26,853 nt of DNA from positions 1-26,853 of the forward strand of contig JAGMBN010000005.1 of NCBI GenBank assembly GCA_023129655.1, read 5' to 3'. The translations under genes were made by a program, and so were the position numbers. Below, piece after piece: positions 22,392 through 26,853 of the stretch. Under the pieces are notes generated by a model that worked only from the letters and a program-made list of their open reading frames with translations, was not told where the DNA came from and made no database searches. How positions within the stretch are numbered: position 1 is the stretch's first letter; every line of letters begins with the position of its first letter. Source of the stretch: a bacterium. GTDB lineage: Bacteria > JAHJDO01.

Positions 22392-23182
22392 CTCATTTCC
22401 TGTCCGCCGGTTACGTTTATAGCCTGGCCTGTTATGTAAGAGGCCTCATCGCTTACCAGAAAAGCTACCATATTGATAACGTCGTCATAGGTGCAGCCTC
22501 TTCCTAATGGGACCTGTTCAATATATTTTTTTCTAACCTCTTCTTTTGAAATACCCCATTTTTTTGAATACTGGTCAAAGAGACTGTTTTTCCATAAAGG
22601 AGAATCAAGAAAATTACCGGGACAAACCGCATTAACTCTTATGCCATAGGGAGCTAAATCCAGAGCAATACTTTGGGTTAGTCCTATGCCTCCAAATTTA
22701 GATGCAGCATATGCAGAATTTTTAAAACTGCCTTTTTTACCGGATTTAGAGTTGATCTGTATAATTACGCCCTTCTTCTGTTTTTTCATTATCTTTGCTG
22801 CTTCACGGGCACACAAGAAATAGCCAATAAGGTTCACATCAATCACCTTTTTCCATTCTTTCAGAGGAAATTCCGTTATTTCCTTTGCAATAAGAATTCC
22901 GGCATTACTGACTAATATATCCAGATTCTTAAATTCTTTCTCAATCCCCTCAAACATATTGATTACCTGGGCTTCTTGTGTTACGTCCACTTCTATTGCA
23001 AGAGCTTTGTTTTTATATTTTTCTTCTATTTCTCCAGCAACTTTTTTCGCATTTTCCCCTGATATGTCTGCAATAGCTACCAGACATCCCTCTTTTGAAA
23101 AATATGCTGCTACAGCCTCTCCGAACCCTTGTCCTGCGCCTGTTACTAAAACTGTTTTATCTTTCAAACTAAGCTGTGGCAT
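22388..23182 (-). CDS. srlD: SDR dehydrogenase, sorbitol-6-phosphate dehydrogenase-like
   Basis: A 264-residue classical short-chain dehydrogenase. I start it at ATG 23182, ten bases after AGGAG, rather than at an in-frame TTG nine bases upstream. The Rossmann motif TGAGQGFG, the NAG motif and the catalytic Ser145, Tyr158 and Lys162 (INSKSGKKGS, YAASK) are present. The blocks INSKSGKKGS, FGGIGLTQSIALDLAPYGI, YIEQVPLGRGCTYDDV and ASYITGQAINVTGGQ closely resemble SrlD, which oxidises sorbitol 6-phosphate to fructose 6-phosphate with NAD. The exact polyol is uncertain. It lies 30 bases from the upstream alcohol dehydrogenase and overlaps the PHP gene by four bases. Confidence 0.88.
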   Translation of the reverse strand: MPQLSLKDKTVLVTGAGQGFGEAVAAYFSKEGCLVAIADISGENAKKVAGEIEEKYKNKALAIEVDVTQEAQVINMFEGIEKEFKNLDILVSNAGILIAKEITEFPLKEWKKVIDVNLIGYFLCAREAAKIMKKQKKGVIIQINSKSGKKGSFKNSAYAASKFGGIGLTQSIALDLAPYGIRVNAVCPGNFLDSPLWKNSLFDQYSKKWGISKEEVRKKYIEQVPLGRGCTYDDVINMVAFLVSDEASYITGQAINVTGGQEMR

Positions 23183-23212
23183 TTTATTCAAGCTCCTCTT
23201 ATTTATATGTTT

Positions 23213-24325
23213 TTATGGTTTTATAACCACTTTTAAAGCATTGCCTTTTTTATCCAGCATTTTTTCTATTGCTTCAACTGTATTTTCTAAAGGGAATGTA
23301 TGTGTAACTATTTTATCCATAACTAGTTTTCTGCTGACAATCAGCTTTAAAGCTTGTTCAAATTGCGCCTTATTTGAAGCAAATGCTCCGTAAATAGAGA
23401 CTTCTTTATAATGAATTATGTTTCCATCCAATTTTAAAATGGAATTTTGTTTCGGAAATCCGGCAAAAAAGCTTAATCTTCCTTTCATAGCCATTGCTCC
23501 TAAAAGCTCTTCTGCTACTTTGCTAACAGAGCATGCAACTATTCCTACGTCAATACCTTCGCCTTTAGTAATTTCTGATATCTTCTGTATTAAATCAGTA
23601 TCTTTAGTGGCAACATAGTGGTCAAATCCAAATTCTTTTGCCTTTGCGAGTCTTTCTGCAGAATATTCAGCCAGTATAACCTTTGCTCCTTTAGCTTTTG
23701 CCAATAGACAATGCATCAAACCAATGGGACCTGCTCCTACTACAGCAACGTACTCTCCTTTTTTAATGTTTAGATAAATTTGACCGTTTATTGCGCAGGA
23801 AAGCGGCTCAACCATTGCCAGATGTTCATCTGAAAGATGTTCATCAGGAATAGGCTCATCGTTTATGACAGGGATTATAACACCCTGTTTTACAGCGCGG
23901 TCCTGAACTAATATATACTCGGCAAAACCTCCCGGATAATAATATCCAATAGGCTGATTATTGGCGCACATATTATAATTGCCTTCTCTGCAAGGTCTGC
24001 ACTCTTCTTTTTGGCAGCCTATGGAAGTTACCAAAATTACTTTGCCTCCAACCTCATATTCCTGATTTTTAACTTCAGAACCAATTTCCTCTATAATTCC
24101 TACGATCTCATGACCTATGATAAATTTGCCTTTACCATATCCTCTGATCTGTGGGACAGATCCTTTAGTAACGTCTTTTGTGCCTTCATACATTCTTCCA
24201 TCTGTCCCACAAACAGCGCAAGCAGTAACTCTTATCAGTACATCTTCCGCTTTACAATCCGGTTTTGGAACGTTTTCTATTCCAATATGTTTAGGCCTGT
24301 CCGTGTATAAAAAAGCAGCTTTCAT
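23213..24325 (-). CDS. Zinc-dependent medium-chain (polyol-type) dehydrogenase
   Basis: A 370-residue zinc alcohol dehydrogenase of the sorbitol/threonine dehydrogenase group. Catalytic zinc ligands C39 (CAVCGTD), H72-E73 (GHEIVG) and E173 (MVEPLSC) are present. The structural zinc lobe has C104, C109, C112 and C120, with a CX4C rather than the usual CX2C start. GAGPIG (197-202) binds NAD(P). A small tandem duplication (DEHLSDEHL, about 161-169) lies in the loop before E173. It is the first gene of the minus-strand operon, with AAGGAG nine bases before the start, and is divergent from the DeoR gene. It probably oxidises a sugar alcohol; the substrate is not visible. Confidence 0.88.
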   Translation of the reverse strand: MKAAFLYTDRPKHIGIENVPKPDCKAEDVLIRVTACAVCGTDGRMYEGTKDVTKGSVPQIRGYGKGKFIIGHEIVGIIEEIGSEVKNQEYEVGGKVILVTSIGCQKEECRPCREGNYNMCANNQPIGYYYPGGFAEYILVQDRAVKQGVIIPVINDEPIPDEHLSDEHLAMVEPLSCAINGQIYLNIKKGEYVAVVGAGPIGLMHCLLAKAKGAKVILAEYSAERLAKAKEFGFDHYVATKDTDLIQKISEITKGEGIDVGIVACSVSKVAEELLGAMAMKGRLSFFAGFPKQNSILKLDGNIIHYKEVSIYGAFASNKAQFEQALKLIVSRKLVMDKIVTHTFPLENTVEAIEKMLDKKGNALKVVIKP

Positions 24326-24360
24326 TACAATAAACTCCTTATCATTCAGACTTCAGCAGC

Positions 24361-24389
24361 ATTATGTCATAATTTTTTATTTAAGTAAA
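24361..24389 (-). promoter_or_regulatory. Candidate promoter of the polyol operon
   Basis: On the minus strand TTTACT (24389-24384), a 17-base spacer and CATAAT (24366-24361) precede the dehydrogenase start by about 35 bases. It is back to back with the DeoR promoter, with 24 bases between the two -35 boxes, so one bound regulator could control both. Confidence 0.45.
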
Positions 24390-24413
24390 GTTTAATTTAA
24401 TTCAAAAAAGTTC

Positions 24414-24442
24414 TTGACAAATCATTTTAAATAAGTTTTAAT
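24414..24442 (+). promoter_or_regulatory. Promoter of the DeoR gene
   Basis: A perfect TTGACA (24414-24419), a 17-base spacer and TTTAAT (24437-24442) place the transcript start near 24449, so the leader is only about 15 bases and consists mainly of the AGGTGG ribosome-binding site. Repeated TTTAA-type segments on both sides (for example TTTAATTTAA at 24391-24400 and TTTTAAATAAG downstream) could serve the regulator as operator, which is inference. Confidence 0.6.
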
Positions 24443-24463
24443 CACATTAAAAAGGTGGGTAAA

Positions 24464-25240
24464 ATGATTTCTGAAGAAAGAAGGCGGCAGATTTTAGAGA
24501 CTGTAGATAGAGAAAGAAATATTTCCGTAGAAAAACTCAGCAGGCAGTTTAGGATGACAGTTCTAACTATTCGCCGCGATTTAGAGAAATTGGATAAACA
24601 ATGCTTATTGAAAAAAGTTCACGGTGGAGCTTTAGCTATTCGGCAAATACTAAATGAACCAATCTATAATGAACAGAAGGTTCTTTTTGTAGAAGAAAAG
24701 AGAAGAATAGCCAGAGAGGCAGCCAAGCGTATTAAAAATGGGAGTTCCGTTATTCTTGAATCAGGTACAACTTGCCAGGCGCTGGCAAAGGAATTATATG
24801 ACAAAAAAGACTTAAAGATTATCTGCGCTGCACCTAATATTGCTAATGAACTTGTCATGATCTCTAAACAATACGGAACTAATTTTAAAATTATCTCTTG
24901 CGGAGGAGTATTAGAAGTAGCATCAAGTATTTTTATAGGTCCTCATGCTAAGAGACTTTTTGAAGAAGTAAAAGTGGATAAAGTTTTTCTTACAGCAACA
25001 GCTATTGATTTAAAAGAAGGAATAACCACTGTTAATCCTTTAGAAGCAGAATTAACTCAAAGTGTTCTTGCCTGCAGCAGGGAAAGAATAGGGCTTATTG
25101 ACTCATCTAAATTCGGTAAAATTTCATTGATTAAAGTAGCAGGAGTAACTGTGTTTGATGAAATTATTACTGATTCCGGAATTTCAAAAGAAATGCTAAA
25201 AGGATTAGAAAAACTAAAAGTAAAGGTAACTGTTGTATGA
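24464..25240 (+). CDS. DeoR-family transcriptional regulator
   Basis: A 258-residue repressor of the sugar-phosphate-sensing DeoR/GlpR family. I choose ATG 24464, which has AGGTGG five bases upstream, over an in-frame GTG at 24455 that overlaps that site. The N-terminal HTH shows ERRRQILETV, VEKLSRQFRMTVLTIRRDLE and KKVHGGAL, the DeoR signature. The C-terminal sensor has ILESGTTCQALAKEL (usually DSGTT) and NPLEAELTQSVLACS, where a Lys common in the EAxxK position is Thr or Gln, so its ligand may differ. The last base pairs overlap the next gene (ATGA). It probably controls itself, the two hydrolase-like genes and the divergent polyol operon. Confidence 0.92.
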   Translation: MISEERRRQILETVDRERNISVEKLSRQFRMTVLTIRRDLEKLDKQCLLKKVHGGALAIRQILNEPIYNEQKVLFVEEKRRIAREAAKRIKNGSSVILESGTTCQALAKELYDKKDLKIICAAPNIANELVMISKQYGTNFKIISCGGVLEVASSIFIGPHAKRLFEEVKVDKVFLTATAIDLKEGITTVNPLEAELTQSVLACSRERIGLIDSSKFGKISLIKVAGVTVFDEIITDSGISKEMLKGLEKLKVKVTVV

Positions 25241-26001
25241 TAGAAATCAGCGAGTTTGAGTTCTTTGACTCCAGTCTTTGGTTGGGAACCTCTCCCAAAA
25301 GAAGTTTTCAGCGTATTCATGGAACAGAAGAACTGATTAAAGAGATGAATTATTATGGTATCAAGAAAGGAATTGCAGGTCATTTTATGTCTGCTGCTTA
25401 TGACCCAATAATAGGTAATGAAGCGCTTCGCAGTGAACTTATCGGACAAGAATGTCTCCAAGCAAATTTTGTTCTCCTTCCGCCTGGCTGTAGAGAATTA
25501 GAAAAAAATTATCTGGATAAATCCTTATCTCAGGGGATGGTTGCAGCAAGACTATTGCCAAAAACAAATCGGTACCTTTTTGAAGAATGGATAATCAGCC
25601 CACTTCTTAAAGAATTGGAGATAAGGCGAATCCCTCTTTTTTTATGGCTTGGACAGGTTGGCTGGAAGGGCATATTTGAAGTTTGCAAAAACTATCCTGA
25701 TCTGCCTGTTGTAGCTGAGGGTGTTGGACATCACGAATTTCTTGAAGCGCGAAATTATTTTCCTTTAATGGCTGAATTTGAGAATCTATATCTGGAAACT
25801 CACAGTCTTATTTCTTATCTTGCTCTTGATGAGGTTGTTAAGCGCTTCGGCGCAGAAAGATTGATCTTCGGAACGAATTTCCCGTTAAATGATCCCAATG
25901 TAAGTATAATGATGGTAACTAAAGGTGATTTTTCGTTGGAAGATAAGAAAAAAATAGCTCATGGTAATTTGGAAAAACTTATTAGTAAGATTAAAAGGTA
26001 A
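25237..26001 (+). CDS. Amidohydrolase-like TIM-barrel protein lacking metal ligands
   Basis: A 254-residue protein that parallels the next gene along its length and belongs to the amidohydrolase_2 type by pattern: FFDSSLWLG near the start, then AERLIFGTNFPLNDP near the end. Compared with the intact neighbour (DAHAHLG, LTHSW, FGSD), the first-strand HxH is S13-L-W15, the LTH His is replaced by Trp (FLWLG), and the final Asp is Asn (FGTN). It therefore probably lacks the bound metal and hydrolase activity and may be a binding, regulatory or structural partner of the next protein. Translation is coupled to the DeoR gene by the four-base overlap. Confidence 0.75.
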   Translation: MIEISEFEFFDSSLWLGTSPKRSFQRIHGTEELIKEMNYYGIKKGIAGHFMSAAYDPIIGNEALRSELIGQECLQANFVLLPPGCRELEKNYLDKSLSQGMVAARLLPKTNRYLFEEWIISPLLKELEIRRIPLFLWLGQVGWKGIFEVCKNYPDLPVVAEGVGHHEFLEARNYFPLMAEFENLYLETHSLISYLALDEVVKRFGAERLIFGTNFPLNDPNVSIMMVTKGDFSLEDKKKIAHGNLEKLISKIKR

Positions 26002-26007
26002 TACAAA

Positions 26008-26763
26008 ATGATTATAGATGCTCATGCGCATTTAGGAAAAGACGCAAATTTTTATTATCCGGATGTTAGTATAAAGAAACTTCTTTATATTATGGATAAG
26101 ATTGGCATTAATAAGATTTGGGTAAGCCATCTGGCTTGTCTCGCAGGGGAATTTGACTACGGGTATAAAGACTTGTTTAAGGCTTTTGATGAAGCAGAAG
26201 AACGGATATACGGATATTTCGTTTATAACCCTAATTTTGTTAAAGAAAGTATGCATTGGATAGAGAAAAATCAGGGGGACGAAAGATTTATAGGAATCAA
26301 GATACATCCTGCATTTCATCAATGTTTCCCTTATGCAAAGGAGTATGCTCCTCTTTGGGGCTATGCTGAAAAAAACTGTTTGCCAGTTTTGACTCACAGT
26401 TGGAGTAAAGATGCAAATAATCCCAAGCAGGATTTTTCGCAGCCGCATCTTTTTAGCCATGTTTTAGAAAAGCATACTGATTTAAAACTTATTTTAGGGC
26501 ATGGCGGAGGTCGTTATAGTGGTCATCTTCAAGCTACAAACCTCGCTAAAAAATACAAAAATGCTTATCTTGATTTAGCAGGTGATAGTTTTTCATTTGG
26601 GCTTATTGAATATCTGGTTAAGGAAATTGGAGCGGAAAGGATCCTTTTTGGTTCAGATCTTACGTGGATTGATCCAAGGGCAAATTTAGGACGTATATTT
26701 AAAGCCAAAATAGCAGATAAGGATAAAGAAAAAATATTAGGTTTAAATGCTGTTAATTTATGA
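26008..26763 (+). CDS. Amidohydrolase-family metal-dependent hydrolase
   Basis: A 251-residue TIM-barrel hydrolase of the amidohydrolase_2 group. The metal ligands are all present: H6 and H8 (IDAHAHLG), H130 (PVLTHSW), H165 (LILGHGGG) and D217 (FGSDLTW); the KIHPAFH block (H100) follows the family pattern. Members act on lactones, carboxylates or amides; in sugar loci they are often lactonases or decarboxylases, so a lactone step in the same pathway is a reasonable but unproven guess. It lies six bases after its degenerate relative. Confidence 0.85.
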   Translation: MIIDAHAHLGKDANFYYPDVSIKKLLYIMDKIGINKIWVSHLACLAGEFDYGYKDLFKAFDEAEERIYGYFVYNPNFVKESMHWIEKNQGDERFIGIKIHPAFHQCFPYAKEYAPLWGYAEKNCLPVLTHSWSKDANNPKQDFSQPHLFSHVLEKHTDLKLILGHGGGRYSGHLQATNLAKKYKNAYLDLAGDSFSFGLIEYLVKEIGAERILFGSDLTWIDPRANLGRIFKAKIADKDKEKILGLNAVNL

Positions 26764-26817
26764 AAAAGAGAGAAAGAGTACCCAATAAGTGAAGAATATG
26801 GGAGATATTGAAATAAA

Positions 26818-26853
26818 ATGGATGAGACAATGACTCCATTTGAAAGAGTTAAG
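26818..26853 (+). CDS. Start of a gene, possibly uroporphyrinogen decarboxylase family
   Basis: Only twelve codons, reading MDETMTPFERVK and running off the window. The start MTPxERV is typical of uroporphyrinogen decarboxylase/methyltransferase (MtaA-like) proteins, which are often found in sugar-type loci of candidate phyla. The start could be ATG 26818 or the in-frame ATG 26830; GGAG lies upstream at 26801-26804, rather far. The family call rests on one short motif. Confidence 0.35.
   Translation, partial: MDETMTPFERVK

Overview
The window looks like a chromosome segment from an uncultivated, AT-rich (visibly about 35-40% GC) Gram-negative bacterium. It encodes LPS transport (LptD, LptE), outer-membrane assembly (BamA, Skp) and lipid A synthesis (LpxC-FabZ, LpxA, LpxI). 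A fused LpxC-FabZ, LpxI instead of LpxH, a FloA/NfeD pair and 'CHCEERSD'-type dispersed repeats are compatible with Omnitrophota or a related PVC-like or candidate-phylum lineage. That placement is inference; no rRNA or other taxonomic marker is present.

Layout. (1) 1-13235, plus strand: lptD (3' part), lptE, bamA, a large thioredoxin/TPR lipoprotein, two tandem nucleotidyltransferase-type toxin-antitoxin-like modules separated by dispersed repeats, an unknown lipoprotein, then skp, lpxC-fabZ, lpxA and lpxI. The core is an envelope-assembly operon with an accessory insertion between bamA and skp. (2) 13264-16742, plus strand: a DtxR-family metal regulator, two FeoA and a FeoB with a long periplasmic insertion, all tightly coupled: a self-contained, probably iron-responsive ferrous iron uptake operon. 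(3) 16773-16898: a tRNA with CAT anticodon, probably tRNA-Ile2 (lysidine type), behind a near-consensus promoter. (4) 20420 down to 16905, minus strand: long NfeD protease, short NfeD, flotillin FloA and a small membrane protein, a membrane-microdomain operon. (5) 24389 down to 20458, minus strand: zinc alcohol dehydrogenase, a sorbitol-6-phosphate dehydrogenase-like SDR, a PHP-domain protein and a class II aldolase, divergent from (6) 24414-26853, plus strand: a DeoR regulator, two amidohydrolase-like TIM-barrel proteins (the first lacking its metal ligands) and the first codons of a probable uroporphyrinogen-decarboxylase-family gene. Regions 5 and 6 together look like a regulated sugar or polyol catabolic locus of unknown substrate.

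The most striking non-genic feature is dispersed palindromic repeats. One lies between the two toxin-antitoxin modules and a mosaic lies after the second. A hairpin overlaps the skp ribosome-binding region. Two repeats are translated as the C-terminal tails of otherwise intact proteins (PHP protein and long NfeD). No CRISPR array, insertion sequence or rRNA was seen, and no gene-free stretch exceeds about 220 bases.
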